Source: Senegalia massiliensis
GTDB taxonomy: Bacteria; Bacillota; Clostridia; Tissierellales; SIT17
DNA: 64,000 nucleotides
Direction of reading: 5' to 3'
NCBI RefSeq assembly: GCF_900626135.1
Contig: NZ_LR130786.1
Span: 372,001 to 436,000 of the forward strand
Shown: piece by piece, positions 26,401-35,929 of the stretch
How positions within the stretch are numbered: the first letter of the stretch is position 1
Layout: every line of letters starts with the position of its first letter
Notes under the pieces: generated by a model
What the model was told of the DNA's origin: nothing
The model's input: the letters and a program-made list of their open reading frames with translations, nothing else
The model's database searches: none
Position numbers and translations under genes: made by a program

Positions 26401-27108
26401 TTAAAAAACCTCTTTCATTTTTTTCTTGTATTTAAATGTTACATTAAGTAATATAACTCCCCATGCTATAAGATAAGTCCATATAAATATTTTATTATTA
26501 ATAAATAAAATAGGTAAGTTCACTAAAGTATGTATGATAAATGCATATAATAAATATTTATATTTTTCCTTTTTAATACTATATAACACAATTAATGATA
26601 ATCCAATATGTATTATTATCGCTAGAGTTCTTTCAAATCCTGATAAAAATATATTTTCTACTGATATATTACTAAATAAATTCAAATTTCCATTTAAAAA
26701 ACTATAATAAGCTTTTATTAAAGGTAATCCTACAAGATAAAATGCTTCTACACCTCCATGTCCTATTCCAAATGCAATACCTTTTAGCCATGTAATATGA
26801 TCTTTTAAAATAAACTTAAAAGATAAAAATCTACCACCTTCTTCAACTAATGCTGCTGTTAGCGCTAAAAATATAGCATATATATAAGTATTTGAAGAAA
26901 TATTTACTATAAACCAAGGCTTCAAACTTAAATAATTTAATATAGGAATCCTAATAGATATTTGAACTATGAAAAATGTCAGTATTCCTATTATAGACCA
27001 AATTAATGTTTTTTTATCTTTTTTGTATAATAGAGCTATAAATGCAACTGGTAAAATTAGTGTTATAATCAAAGTTATAACTATTGAAATATGCTTAATT
27101 AAGTCCAT
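26401..27108 (-). CDS. YhfC family intramembrane metalloprotease-like protein
   Basis: A 235-residue membrane protein of the YhfC/CPBP-like group with about seven segments. The conserved motifs ALVEEGGRFL (EExxR), GIGHGGVEA and the later histidine in AFIIHTLVN are all present and would bind the metal of an intramembrane protease. Substrate is unknown. Operon with the small lipoprotein, which starts one base after its stop. Confidence 0.88.
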   Translation of the reverse strand: MDLIKHISIVITLIITLILPVAFIALLYKKDKKTLIWSIIGILTFFIVQISIRIPILNYLSLKPWFIVNISSNTYIYAIFLALTAALVEEGGRFLSFKFILKDHITWLKGIAFGIGHGGVEAFYLVGLPLIKAYYSFLNGNLNLFSNISVENIFLSGFERTLAIIIHIGLSLIVLYSIKKEKYKYLLYAFIIHTLVNLPILFINNKIFIWTYLIAWGVILLNVTFKYKKKMKEVF

Positions 27109-27234
27109 ATTCCACCTCTTTTCTATATAATATTATTTATTATATCACACACTTAGTATGATATAAAGAGAGTATAAAATAATGCTATATCTTTATCTTC
27201 CATTGATAACTAATAAATTCATTATTAGATTATA

Positions 27235-27264
27235 TTGACACTTATATAAAGTGTATGATAGTAT
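27235..27264 (+). promoter_or_regulatory. Promoter of thiT
   Basis: TTGACA (27235-27240), 18-base spacer, TAGTAT (27259-27264), placing the start point shortly before the TPP riboswitch. Confidence 0.6.
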
Positions 27265-27287
27265 GTAGTCAAAAGAATAAAACGTTA

Positions 27288-27369
27288 ACACTAGGGGAGC
27301 TTTATGGCTGAGAGTGATTTATCACGACCCTTACTACCTGAACTAGATAATACTAGCGGAGGAAAGTGT
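27288..27369 (+). promoter_or_regulatory. TPP riboswitch (THI element)
   Basis: Conserved blocks are in order: ACTAGGGGAGC, GGCTGAGAG with a short P3 hairpin, ACCCTT, ACCTGAACTAGATAATACTAG and CGGAGGAAAGT. P1 pairs ACACT with AGTGT. A terminator follows 17 bases later, so thiamine pyrophosphate should switch off thiT. Confidence 0.97.
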
Positions 27370-27385
27370 ATATTTTAAAAAATAT

Positions 27386-27411
27386 CCACTACCTTTGTAG
27401 TGGCTTTTTTT
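27386..27411 (+). terminator. Terminator of the TPP riboswitch
   Basis: CCACTAC / GTAGTGG stem with a four-base loop followed by seven T, 25 bases before the thiT start. Confidence 0.9.
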
Positions 27412-27436
27412 ATACTAAATTTTAAGGAGGTTCAAT

Positions 27437-27988
27437 ATGAACAAAAAATGGAGTGCAAAAATGTTAACAGAGGGTGGAATATTAATAGCTTTATCAATCT
27501 TACTTAGTTATATAAAAATATATCAAGCACCTAGTGGTGGATCTGTTACAGCTGGTAGTATGATTCCCATAATGATATTTGCTATCAGATGGGGACTAGG
27601 TCCTGGGATATTTATGGGAGCTACTTATGGACTTGTAGACTTTTTATTAAAACCATCATTTTATCATCCTATACAATTTTTATTAGATTATCCAATAGCT
27701 TTTGGTTTTTTAGGACTTGCAGGACTAGGATATAAGATAAAAAAGGATGGAGCAAAAGGATACTTAACTTTAATTATTGGTATAATTCTTGCGTTAAGTG
27801 GAAGATTAATTTCTCATGTATTATCTGGTGTAATATTCTTCGCATCATATGCCGGAGATCAAAATCCTTGGATTTATTCTATTGTTTATAATGCAACATA
27901 TATGGTGCCAGAACTTATAATATCTATATTAATAATAAGTTTAATTTGGAAACCAATGAAAAGAACTATTAAAAGTGAAAATTACTAA
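27437..27988 (+). CDS. thiT: Energy-coupled thiamine transporter S-component
   Basis: A 183-residue ECF S-component with six membrane segments. The ThiT signature is visible: MLTEGGILIALSILLSYI at the N-terminus, SMIPIMIFAIRWG, and YGLVDFLLKP near residue 70, with aromatic residues that line the thiamine site. Works with a shared ECF module encoded elsewhere. Preceded by the TPP riboswitch and a strong AAGGAGG site. Thiamine is the cofactor of the Vor enzyme in this window. Confidence 0.95.
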   Translation: MNKKWSAKMLTEGGILIALSILLSYIKIYQAPSGGSVTAGSMIPIMIFAIRWGLGPGIFMGATYGLVDFLLKPSFYHPIQFLLDYPIAFGFLGLAGLGYKIKKDGAKGYLTLIIGIILALSGRLISHVLSGVIFFASYAGDQNPWIYSIVYNATYMVPELIISILIISLIWKPMKRTIKSENY

Positions 27989-27991
27989 AAC

Positions 27992-28019
27992 AAAAAAGCT
28001 GATTTAATCAGCTTTTTTT
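27992..28019. terminator. Terminator after thiT
   Basis: AAAAAGCTGATT / AATCAGCTTTTT perfect inverted repeat with a T run; serves thiT and the convergent acetyltransferase. Confidence 0.85.
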
Positions 28020-28049
28020 AATAACTAAATATTTTTATACAGTCTGTAA

Positions 28050-28517
28050 CTATAAATATTTAATCATCATAAAATCAGTAAATTTATATCCCATTTTTTT
28101 ATATAAACTCACTGCTCTTTCATTATGTGCAAAAACATGTAGTTGTACACTATCAACATCATTTTCTTTCAAATGCTTATCTAGCAAATTCATAGTTTGT
28201 TTACTATAACCTTTACCCTGATATTCTTCTTCTAATTCAATATCATATATAAAAGCTTGCTTAATATTATTGTTTATATAAATGTTCACCCATAGTACTC
28301 CTATATTATTTTTTTCATGAGTTACAGAAAACAAATAATGTTTTTTTGTCTTTAAACCTTCAGGCAATAATTTTTTAAATTCTTTTTCTGCTCTTTCTAA
28401 AGAATCTTCTTTTATCCAATTACCAGCTTTTACATGTTCATTAGCATATTTCTTTATAGACTTATTTATGTATTTAGCAAAAATATCATTAGTCATGGGT
28501 CTTAACTGTAATTCCAT
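28050..28517 (-). CDS. GNAT family N-acetyltransferase
   Basis: A 155-residue acetyltransferase. The acetyl-CoA pyrophosphate loop is EEEYQGKGYSKQTM near residue 105, and the C-terminal NERAVSLYKKMGYKFTDFMM is a typical motif B. The ATG at 28517 (MELQLRPMT) is chosen because AAGGAG lies nine bases before it; an upstream in-frame TTG directly abuts that site. Acceptor substrate unknown. Downstream of a MerR regulator gene with a 50-base gap. Confidence 0.9.
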   Translation of the reverse strand: MELQLRPMTNDIFAKYINKSIKKYANEHVKAGNWIKEDSLERAEKEFKKLLPEGLKTKKHYLFSVTHEKNNIGVLWVNIYINNNIKQAFIYDIELEEEYQGKGYSKQTMNLLDKHLKENDVDSVQLHVFAHNERAVSLYKKMGYKFTDFMMIKYL

Positions 28518-28570
28518 ATACAACAACTCCTTACTAGTTTTTCAGATTTAATTATTTTTTATAGCAAAAT

Positions 28571-29446
28571 TTAGTTATTTAATTTTTCAATTTCAGGGTA
28601 TTGTTCAAGTAATTTTTTATTAGCAATTTCTAATTGTCTATAGTATTCAGAATAAGAATTACTTAGTTTCTTCATCGCTGGGATAAATATATCATAATAT
28701 CCACTTACACTATTAAATTCTTTAAGCAAAGATTGAATTTTATATGCAGGTGAATTTTTGTATTCAACTGACTGTTTAAATTTTAAATATTGCTCTAATA
28801 TTTCCTTATTATCCGATAAAAAATTATCAGGGTTTTCTATAGATAATTTAGTTTTTTCTGTCATTCTTTTGATATCTTCAGTACTTATGTGTTTTGTTCC
28901 TTCAATTAAATACTCTTGTAAATCTTTAGGAAAATTAAGCGAAGGAGTATTATCTAAAAATTCTATAATTTCTTTATAAGCAATTTTCTGATTTTCTGTT
29001 TTCATTGGCTCATTTAAAAATCTTGCAAAATGAAGGCAAATAAACCTACCATAATAACCTGGAAATGACATCAATAACTTTTCAGTGATTGTTTCTCTTT
29101 GCTCAATTATTTTTAATTCTTCATCTATTTCATCATAATTCTTACCACAACTAAGTTTATCAAGGATCTCTTTCTTTGCCTTCTCTCTTTTTACATTTAA
29201 CTCTTTTTGAACTGATAAATTTTGTAATACACTACTTGACTCATCAGTAAATACTTTTTTAATATCTTCTGTGCTTATTCCCAATTTGCGAAGAACATAG
29301 ATTTTCTTTAAATCTTCTATATCATCTTTACTAAAATCTCTATACCCATTACCTAAAATATCAGGACAAATTAAGTCTTGTTCTATGTAATAATTAATTG
29401 CTTTTTTAGTTAAATTAGTTATTTTACTCGCTTCATTAATTAACAT
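28571..29446 (-). CDS. MerR family transcriptional regulator
   Basis: A 291-residue regulator with an N-terminal MerR-type winged helix (INEASKITNLTKKAINYYIE; NGYRDFSKDDIEDLKKIYVL), a dimer helix and a long C-terminal effector part of about 190 residues, mainly helical, without a recognised domain. The ATG at 29446 follows GAGGTGAT; longer starts lack a ribosome site. Resembles clostridial MerR regulators that control neighbouring transport genes, but here the only neighbour on the strand is an acetyltransferase. Confidence 0.88.
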   Translation of the reverse strand: MLINEASKITNLTKKAINYYIEQDLICPDILGNGYRDFSKDDIEDLKKIYVLRKLGISTEDIKKVFTDESSSVLQNLSVQKELNVKREKAKKEILDKLSCGKNYDEIDEELKIIEQRETITEKLLMSFPGYYGRFICLHFARFLNEPMKTENQKIAYKEIIEFLDNTPSLNFPKDLQEYLIEGTKHISTEDIKRMTEKTKLSIENPDNFLSDNKEILEQYLKFKQSVEYKNSPAYKIQSLLKEFNSVSGYYDIFIPAMKKLSNSYSEYYRQLEIANKKLLEQYPEIEKLNN

Positions 29447-29747
29447 ATTTATCACCTCAATACAATCATAAGCTAACACCCAGGGTAATAGTCAATAGTT
29501 TTTTTATTATTAATACCTAATTCTCTAACTATAAGTAGTTTAAAATTTTTATATCTAAAATTTCTTTCATCCCAATTTCTATCAAATAATTCAATATATT
29601 TATAATATAAATATAACTATCAATAAAAATAGATTTTTTCTTTTATTAAAAACTTTCACTCTAAATTTTAAATTATTAACTATAATGTTACCATATAATT
29701 CTTTATATATTATATATAACAGTGAGTCTTTTTCTAATATAAGAGTC

Positions 29748-30218
29748 CTATTTTTCATTACCTATTGAATTATATATCTCTTCTATTTTTCTAATATCAA
29801 AATCTTCATCTATAATAATATATTCTTTATGAGATTCTTTCATCCTACTATCTATATTTAAAGTTTTATATTTGACATCAATAATTTTGTCATTTATATG
29901 TATGTCTAACCATTCATTACTTTCACTAGTTAAGTAGATAAAGTAAGTATTATTAGTTTCTTCTAAATTAGTGTTTAGATAATTTTCTTTTATTTTTATA
30001 TCACTTAAATATTTTGTTAATTTATGTATTTGATTGATATTATTTGATTCTTTGGTTTTGTAACCTCCATATATCTCCATACGAATAAATTTATCTTTAT
30101 ATTCATATTTACTATAAATTACTTCTTCAACTTTTCCTTTTTCAGGATAATTTTTTATAACAATTAATACAATTAAAATTATTACTATTATTATAACACT
30201 ATATAAAACTCTCTTCAT
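29748..30218 (-). CDS. Hypothetical membrane-anchored protein
   Basis: A 156-residue protein with one N-terminal membrane segment (residues 5-22), then a charged extracytoplasmic domain rich in lysine, glutamate and asparagine (VEEVIYSKYEYKDKFIRMEI). No family recognised. A clear AAGGAGAG site precedes the ATG. The 268 bases upstream of merR and downstream of this gene (29480-29747) contain no gene or structure that I can support. Next to a decayed gene and a DUF6054-type gene, so this is an accessory pocket. Confidence 0.65.
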   Translation of the reverse strand: MKRVLYSVIIIVIILIVLIVIKNYPEKGKVEEVIYSKYEYKDKFIRMEIYGGYKTKESNNINQIHKLTKYLSDIKIKENYLNTNLEETNNTYFIYLTSESNEWLDIHINDKIIDVKYKTLNIDSRMKESHKEYIIIDEDFDIRKIEEIYNSIGNEK

Positions 30219-30271
30219 ATACTCTCCTTATATTGAACTAAAATATTGTAAGTTAAATCGTTTATAACAAA

Positions 30272-30628
30272 TTATTCTTCTCTTTTAAAGTCAAATTTTT
30301 CATTTGGCATATCTAATTCATGTCCGTTAATTATAACTATATTATCATTAAGCCATTTAATTATTGATTCATCCTCATAATAATTCCATTAAATGTTTTT
30401 AGGCTTTTTCTTGATCTTATTAAAGCTTAATTCTTCTAAAATAACATAAGCAGTAGTTGCTCCACCATCAGATCTATAAACCCTTATTATATATGTTCCA
30501 TTAGAAGATTCTTTTTGTGCTAATAATTCATTTTTAGGTAAACGACTCATATCAAAGAAAGCCTAATATATTACATGGGATAAAATTGCAAAAATTATGA
30601 AAATAATAATGAATATTTTCTTTTTTAT
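30272..30628 (-). pseudogene. Decayed DUF5412-like gene with two in-frame stops and lost start codon
   Basis: One continuous minus-strand frame of 118 codons reads like a small membrane-anchored DUF5412-type protein: a hydrophobic N-terminus, AFFDMSRLPKNELL, SNGTYIIRVYRSDGGATTAY, KKPKNI, WNYYEDESIIKWL and INGHELDMPNEKFDFK. It is interrupted by TAG at codon 22 (30563-30565), where relatives from memory have tryptophan, and TAA at codon 80 (30389-30391), where they have tyrosine. The AGGAG site is followed by ATA instead of ATG. No frameshift occurs, so decay is recent and by point changes. Confidence 0.8.
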
Positions 30629-30684
30629 TTTAACTCCTATTCCTTTATTTCAACTAAATCTACTAATTAAATAATTTTTTGCAA

Positions 30685-31020
30685 TTATTTAATTTTTTCC
30701 ACACTTTTCTCTACTACATATACCATATCATCCTCTGCTCCAAGACTGAAATTAAATATAACCCCTTGTCCTCCTCCAGCTCCAATAGCCGAAATAAAAA
30801 TATTATTTTCATGTCCTACTATAGTAACACTTAAGCTTGCTCTATTACCATTTCTCATAAAATATTTATCATAAACTCTAACTGCTACACTTGTATCTTT
30901 AAACTTATAATTACTTTCATCAACTAAATTCATAGTTACTCCACTATTATTAATGTCCTTTTCTAAATTAGTGACTACTTCTTCAAAATTTCCTATAATA
31001 TTTTCTTCATACTTTGCCAT
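30685..31020 (-). CDS. DUF6054-like small protein
   Basis: A 111-residue cytoplasmic protein with two recognisable conserved stretches: TSVAVRVYDKYFMRNGNRASL and VGHENNIFISAIGAGGGQGV, which I recall from the DUF6054 family. Function unknown. The ATG at 31020 (MAKYEENI) is chosen because a GGTGA lies just before it; an upstream in-frame start has no such site. No signal peptide. It sits between the pseudogene and glmS, which has its own terminator. Confidence 0.75.
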   Translation of the reverse strand: MAKYEENIIGNFEEVVTNLEKDINNSGVTMNLVDESNYKFKDTSVAVRVYDKYFMRNGNRASLSVTIVGHENNIFISAIGAGGGQGVIFNFSLGAEDDMVYVVEKSVEKIK

Positions 31021-31091
31021 AATTTCACCGTCCCCTGTATTAATTAACCATCTCATATAAATTATATCAATTTTATTAGATAATTTAAAAC

Positions 31092-31132
31092 AAAAAAAGA
31101 AAAGTAGAAGAACTACTTTTCTTCTACTTTTC
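31092..31132 (-). terminator. Terminator of glmS
   Basis: A 14-bp perfect stem GAAAAGTAGAAGAA / TTCTTCTACTTTTC with a six-base loop and a seven-T tail on the minus strand. Confidence 0.92.
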
Positions 31133-31174
31133 CCATCTATTTTTATTCGACAACATATTTCCCTGGAAATGATT

Positions 31175-33001
31175 TTATTCTACAGTAACTGACTTTGCCA
31201 AATTTCTTGGTTTGTCAACATCTGCTCCTTTAAGTGTTGCCACATGATATGCAAGTATTTGTAATGGAACGACACTTATTATTGGTGATAAATCATCAAT
31301 AATATTAGGTATATAAATCACTCTATCTGCTGCTTTATCAATTTCTTTATTTTTTAACATTGAAAGAGCTATTACCTTTGCACCTCTTGCACTTACTTCT
31401 TTTATATTACTTACTGTTTTATCATAAAGTTTATCTTGTGTTGCTAATGCTATTACTGGAGTATCATCTTCTATTAAAGCTATTGTTCCATGCTTTAATT
31501 CTCCTGCTGGCATTGCTTCAGAATGAATATATGATATTTCTTTTAATTTAAGCGACCCTTCACGTGCTACATCATGGTCTATTCCTCTACCTATATAGAA
31601 TATATGATCTTTGTTGTATATTTCTTCTGCTAATTTTTTTATTTCATCTGATGTATCTAGTATGTTATCTATTTTAGCTGGTGTATCTCTCAATTCATCT
31701 ATTAAGTCATGATACATACTATTCGATATAGTACCTTTTTTATTAGCCATATCAAGTGATATTAGAGCCATAGATACTAATTGAGTAGTATATGCTTTTG
31801 TTGAAGCTACTGCAATCTCAGGTCCAGCCCAAGTATAAAAAACATCATCTGCTTCTCTTGATATAGTACTTCCAACTACATTAGTTACAGCAAGTGTTCT
31901 AGCTCCTTTTTCTTTCGCCATTCTAAGTGCTGCTAAAGTATCAGCTGTTTCTCCTGATTGACTTACTATTATCATAAGTGTCTTATTATCTATAAATGGA
32001 TCATTATATCTAAATTCTGACCCTACTTCTGCTATTACAGGTACATTTACATATTTCTGAATTAAATTCTTACCTAATAATCCAGCATGATATGCTGTTC
32101 CACAAGCTACTATATATACTCTATTGATATTATCTAAATCTTCTTTTGTTAATGTTATATCGTCTAATCTAATATCATTTTGTTTGTTTAATCTTGGAGA
32201 TAATGTATCTTTTACTGCTTTTGGCTGCTCAAATATTTCTTTTAGCATAAAATGATCATATCCGCCTTTTTCTGCAGCTTCTACATCCCAATTCACTGTA
32301 TAAACTTCTTTTTCAACAGGTCTACCAAAAGTAGTCATAAGAGTTATATCATTCTTTCTTACTATTGCCATTTCTCCATCTTCCATTATAAATATATTTC
32401 TAGTATATTTTAATACTGCTGGTATATCTGATGCAATAAAGTTTTCATCTTCTCCTATACCTATTATAAGTGGACTGTCTTTTCTTACAGCAATCAATTT
32501 ATCTGGATTTTCTCTATTTATTACTCCTAAAGCATATGCACCTTCCAATTCTTTTACTGCCTTTTGAACTGCTTCAACTAAGTCATCTTCATAGTACATA
32601 TCAATCAAGTGTGCAATTACTTCTGTATCAGTTTCTGAAACACAATTATATCCATTTACTTTTAATTTTTCTTTTATTTCCATATAGTTTTCAATTATAC
32701 CATTATGAACTACAGCTATATTTCCAGAAGTATTCGCATGAGGATGACTATTCTTATCTGAAGGTTCTCCATGAGTAGCCCATCTAGTATGACCTATACC
32801 TATATTACCTTTTACTGGTTGCTTTTCTAAATTATCTTTTAATATTTGGAGTCTTCCTTTGTATTTTCTAAGTCCTAAGTTATTATTATTTAATATTGCT
32901 ACACCTGCAGAATCATATCCTCTATATTCTAGTTTAGATAATCCTTCTACTAATATATCTGATGCTTCTCTATTTCCGATATATCCTACTATTCCACACA
33001 T
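31175..33001 (-). CDS. glmS: Glutamine-fructose-6-phosphate aminotransferase
   Basis: A 608-residue GlmS that makes glucosamine-6-phosphate from fructose-6-phosphate and glutamine, the first step to UDP-GlcNAc. N-terminal glutaminase with nucleophile C2 (MCGIVGYIG) and GHTRWATHG; two SIS sugar-isomerase domains with SQSGETADT and STKAYTTQ; C-terminal DKPRNLAKSVTVE is the canonical ending. Its mRNA leader is a glmS ribozyme, so expression is shut by the product. Downstream of glmM on the same strand. Confidence 0.98.
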   Translation of the reverse strand: MCGIVGYIGNREASDILVEGLSKLEYRGYDSAGVAILNNNNLGLRKYKGRLQILKDNLEKQPVKGNIGIGHTRWATHGEPSDKNSHPHANTSGNIAVVHNGIIENYMEIKEKLKVNGYNCVSETDTEVIAHLIDMYYEDDLVEAVQKAVKELEGAYALGVINRENPDKLIAVRKDSPLIIGIGEDENFIASDIPAVLKYTRNIFIMEDGEMAIVRKNDITLMTTFGRPVEKEVYTVNWDVEAAEKGGYDHFMLKEIFEQPKAVKDTLSPRLNKQNDIRLDDITLTKEDLDNINRVYIVACGTAYHAGLLGKNLIQKYVNVPVIAEVGSEFRYNDPFIDNKTLMIIVSQSGETADTLAALRMAKEKGARTLAVTNVVGSTISREADDVFYTWAGPEIAVASTKAYTTQLVSMALISLDMANKKGTISNSMYHDLIDELRDTPAKIDNILDTSDEIKKLAEEIYNKDHIFYIGRGIDHDVAREGSLKLKEISYIHSEAMPAGELKHGTIALIEDDTPVIALATQDKLYDKTVSNIKEVSARGAKVIALSMLKNKEIDKAADRVIYIPNIIDDLSPIISVVPLQILAYHVATLKGADVDKPRNLAKSVTVE

Positions 33002-33083
33002 TTTGTCTCACTCACTTTCAAATATGATATTTATTTTTCTACCTGATAAGTGTTGTGCAAATAATTACTTATTTGTTTTACTT

Positions 33084-33190
33084 ATCTTTAAGGGTAGTAG
33101 CTTACCCCGAGGTACCCGCCGATAAATTCGATAAACCTCGTCCTCGTCTGCAATAAAGTATCCGTTCCCTTATTGCCCTGGCGCTTTATT
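33084..33190 (-). ncRNA. glmS: glmS ribozyme (glucosamine-6-phosphate-activated)
   Basis: The minus-strand sequence carries the nearly invariant core: AAGCGCCAGGGCAA at the cleavage site, GACGAGGACGAGG, TTATCGAATTTATCGGCGGG, TACCTCGGGGTAAGC and TACTACCCTTAA. Cleavage is expected between A33185 and G33184. It lies between glmM and glmS, so self-cleavage would destabilise glmS mRNA when glucosamine-6-phosphate is plentiful. Confidence 0.97.
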
Positions 33191-33244
33191 TTTATTCATT
33201 TTCTACTATTTTCCCTTTTGCATCACCCCTTTCAAAGAAATGAT

Positions 33245-33263
33245 AAGAGAGCAAAGCTCTCTT
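33245..33263 (-). terminator. Hairpin at the end of glmM
   Basis: AAGAGAGC / GCTCTCTT with a three-base loop, overlapping the glmM stop. The T tract after it is interrupted (TTATCATTTC), so it may be a weak terminator or only protect the glmM 3' end. Confidence 0.5.
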
Positions 33264-34608
33264 AATTTAATCTCTCTTCTATTAAATCAGCTAGTTTTTT
33301 AGCTATAGTTTCTATTTCTGATGTATCTTTACCTTCTATCATAACTCTAACTAATGGTTCTGTTCCTGAAGGTCTTATTAGAACTCTTCCTTCACCGTCA
33401 AATCTTTTTTCAAGATTTTGTATTTCAACTTTTATTATCTCATCTTCTAAATAACTGTTTTTCTTAGAATTGTCTACTTTAGCATTTACTAGTACTTGTG
33501 GAAGTGAAGTCATTATACTTGCAAGTTCTGATAATGTCTTACCTTTTTCTTTTACTATTGATGATAGTTTGATCCCAGTTAAAAGTCCATCACCAGTAGT
33601 ATTATGATCTAAGAATATTATATGACCTGATTGTTCTCCACCTAATTTGTAATTATTTTTAGACATTTCTTCTAATACATATCTATCTCCAACTTTTGTT
33701 TTTACAAGATTAATATCTTTATTATCAAAACAAATATCTAATCCTAAATTACTCATAACAGTACCTACAACTGTATTTCCAGTTAATAAATCTTTTTCTT
33801 TTAAATAGGATCCACATATAGCCATTATATGATCTCCATCTACAATTTGTCCCTTTTCATCAACAGCTATTAATCTATCTGCATCACCATCAAAAGAAAG
33901 TCCAATATCTGCTCCTGTTTCTTTCACAAGCTTTTGTACCTCTTCTGGTTTAGTAGAACCACAAGCTACGTTTATATTCACTCCATTAGGATCATTATGT
34001 ATTACATGTACTTCTGCTCCTAATTCTTCTAGTAATAATGGTGCTATCATATAAGCAGCTCCATTACCACAATCTACAGCTATTTTAAGACCTTTTAAAT
34101 CAATATCTATAGTTGTTTTTAAGAAATTACCATAGTCATTTAGTGCATTCATAACAATAGTCTTTCTTCCTACATTATTTCCTACTGGAAATGCTAGTAT
34201 ATCCTCATGGTTTAATATATAACTTTCTATTTCATCTTCTATCTCATCAGTTAATTTATATCCTTCTGAATTGAAAAATTTAATACCATTATATTCTACT
34301 GGATTATGTGAAGCTGATATCATAACTCCTGCATCTGCATTATACTCTCTTGTTAAATATGCTATAGCAGGTGTTGGTAATACTCCTACAGATAATACAT
34401 CTACACCAGCAGAACAAATACCTGATATAAGAGCTGCCTCTAACATATCACCAGAAATTCTAGTATCCATTCCTACTACTATCTTTGCTTTTTCTTTACC
34501 TTTTGTAAGTAAATATCCACCTATTCTACCCAGTTTGTAAGCTAGTTCTACAGTTAAATCTTTATTTGCTACTCCTCTTACTCCATCAGTCCCAAATAAT
34601 TTTCCCAT
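33262..34608 (-). CDS. glmM: Phosphoglucosamine mutase
   Basis: A 448-residue alpha-D-phosphohexomutase converting glucosamine-6-phosphate to glucosamine-1-phosphate. The four motifs are clear: phosphoserine loop [12 protein letters not shown] near residue 100, metal loop SFDGDADR, sugar loop GGEQSGHII and phosphate loop [12 protein letters not shown]. The ATG at 34608 ([12 protein letters not shown]) has AGGAGG seven bases upstream; the longer frame starts inside non-coding sequence. Directly upstream of the glmS ribozyme. Confidence 0.97.
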   Translation of the reverse strand: MGKLFGTDGVRGVANKDLTVELAYKLGRIGGYLLTKGKEKAKIVVGMDTRISGDMLEAALISGICSAGVDVLSVGVLPTPAIAYLTREYNADAGVMISASHNPVEYNGIKFFNSEGYKLTDEIEDEIESYILNHEDILAFPVGNNVGRKTIVMNALNDYGNFLKTTIDIDLKGLKIAVDCGNGAAYMIAPLLLEELGAEVHVIHNDPNGVNINVACGSTKPEEVQKLVKETGADIGLSFDGDADRLIAVDEKGQIVDGDHIMAICGSYLKEKDLLTGNTVVGTVMSNLGLDICFDNKDINLVKTKVGDRYVLEEMSKNNYKLGGEQSGHIIFLDHNTTGDGLLTGIKLSSIVKEKGKTLSELASIMTSLPQVLVNAKVDNSKKNSYLEDEIIKVEIQNLEKRFDGEGRVLIRPSGTEPLVRVMIEGKDTSEIETIAKKLADLIEERLN

Positions 34609-34733
34609 TTTTAAACCTCCTGAATTTAGATACTTTATTATAATACCATAGTAATAAAGTATACTCAAGCTCTAATTTATCAGCGCTATGACAATTTTTG
34701 TCGAATTATATAAAATTATAAATTTAATGCAAT

Positions 34734-34761
34734 AAAAAAAGTAGACAAAAGTCTACTTTTT
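34734..34761 (-). terminator. Terminator of yitT
   Basis: AAAAAGTAGAC / GTCTACTTTTT stem with an AAAA loop and T-rich tail on the minus strand; it overlaps the yitT stop codon. Confidence 0.85.
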
Positions 34762-35656
34762 AAAACTCTACATTTCTAAATCCTTTACCCTTCACTTCTT
34801 TACTTTGCGATATATTGATGAAAGCATCTTTATCTATATTTGTAACTATTTCTTTTAATTTACCTATTTGAGTTGAAGTTACTGTACAATAAATTATTTT
34901 TTTATCGTCATGTGTATATGCTCCTTCACCATTCAAAAACGTAGCTCCTCTTCCAAGTTCACTGAATATTTCTTTTGCTACTGTTTCTGGTTTAGATGAT
35001 ATAAGCATTACAGTTTGGTTAGTATCTAATCCTTCTTGTACTTTATCTAATATTTTATATCCTATATATAATCCTATTAATGTGTACATTGCTAGTTTTA
35101 AACCAAATAGGAATGATGACAATCCTATTATCAATAAATTTACTCCCATTAGTGCTGAGCCTATATCTATATTTAGTTTCTTCTTCAATATAGCTGCTAT
35201 AATATCCATTCCACCTTGAGAAGCTTTGTTTCTGAACATTATACCCATACCTATTCCATTTAATAATCCACCAAGTATGGTTTCTAGTAGTAAATCATTT
35301 ATTTCAATATAAAATCCAATATCTTCTGTTAAGTTTAGTAACAATGACATGGAGAACATTGATATAAAGCTATAAAGTAAAAAATCTCTATCTACTACTT
35401 TAAGGCCTACCATAAAAATTGGTACATTGAGTAAAAATACTAATAGACCTGTAGGAAGCTCAGTTAAATAATGTATCATTAAAGCAATTCCACTAGCTCC
35501 TCCACTAAGCAAATTATTTGGTATGAAAAAACCATTAATTGCGACAGCACATAATAATCCTCCTAAAATTACTGAAACTAATCTCAACGAATGAGGCAAG
35601 TCATTTGAATCACTTTTTGAACGTGATTTAAATTTTGCCTTATTAGCAAGTTCCAC
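34760..35656 (-). CDS. YitT family membrane protein
   Basis: A 298-residue protein with the YitT_membrane (DUF161) domain of about six segments (ILGGLLCAVAINGFFIPNNL, LSGGASGIALMI) and a C-terminal cytoplasmic DUF2179 domain (GATFLNGEGAYTHDDKKIIY). Function is unknown; some relatives have been tied to amino acid or folate-like transport. GTG start with AAAGGAGA upstream. It lies between the Vor operon and glmM on the same strand but has its own terminator. Confidence 0.92.
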   Translation of the reverse strand: MELANKAKFKSRSKSDSNDLPHSLRLVSVILGGLLCAVAINGFFIPNNLLSGGASGIALMIHYLTELPTGLLVFLLNVPIFMVGLKVVDRDFLLYSFISMFSMSLLLNLTEDIGFYIEINDLLLETILGGLLNGIGMGIMFRNKASQGGMDIIAAILKKKLNIDIGSALMGVNLLIIGLSSFLFGLKLAMYTLIGLYIGYKILDKVQEGLDTNQTVMLISSKPETVAKEIFSELGRGATFLNGEGAYTHDDKKIIYCTVTSTQIGKLKEIVTNIDKDAFINISQSKEVKGKGFRNVEF

Positions 35657-35892
35657 ATTTACATCTCCTTTTTTATGCCAGGTTTTAACCTGTTTTTCAA
35701 CTTCATTATATAGAGTTGATACCTATAATTCAACCTAATTATTCATTTTAAATATTAAGATATATTAATAGTTCTGACTATTTTAAATACAGATTATTAT
35801 TGTTTTTTACCTTTCATTAATATGTGATAAACATACAATTAGTGATAAAAAATGAATATTTTATTTTTCAACTTTCATAAAAAATTAACACT

Positions 35893-35925
35893 AAAAAACA
35901 TCTGAGAAATTTTCTCAGATGTTTT
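35893..35925 (-). terminator. Terminator of the buk-ptb-vor operon
   Basis: AAAACATCTGAGAA / TTCTCAGATGTTTT perfect 14-bp stem just after the last gene of the operon. Confidence 0.88.
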
Positions 35926-35929
35926 AGTT

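Noticed and set aside
29480-29747. Possible small genes or RNA in the AT-rich gap upstream of the MerR gene
   Set aside because: No ribosome site with a credible frame and no stable structure found by eye.
30272-30628. Stop codon recoding (for example TAG read as an amino acid)
   Set aside because: A second stop of a different kind (TAA) and the lost ATG argue for decay rather than recoding.
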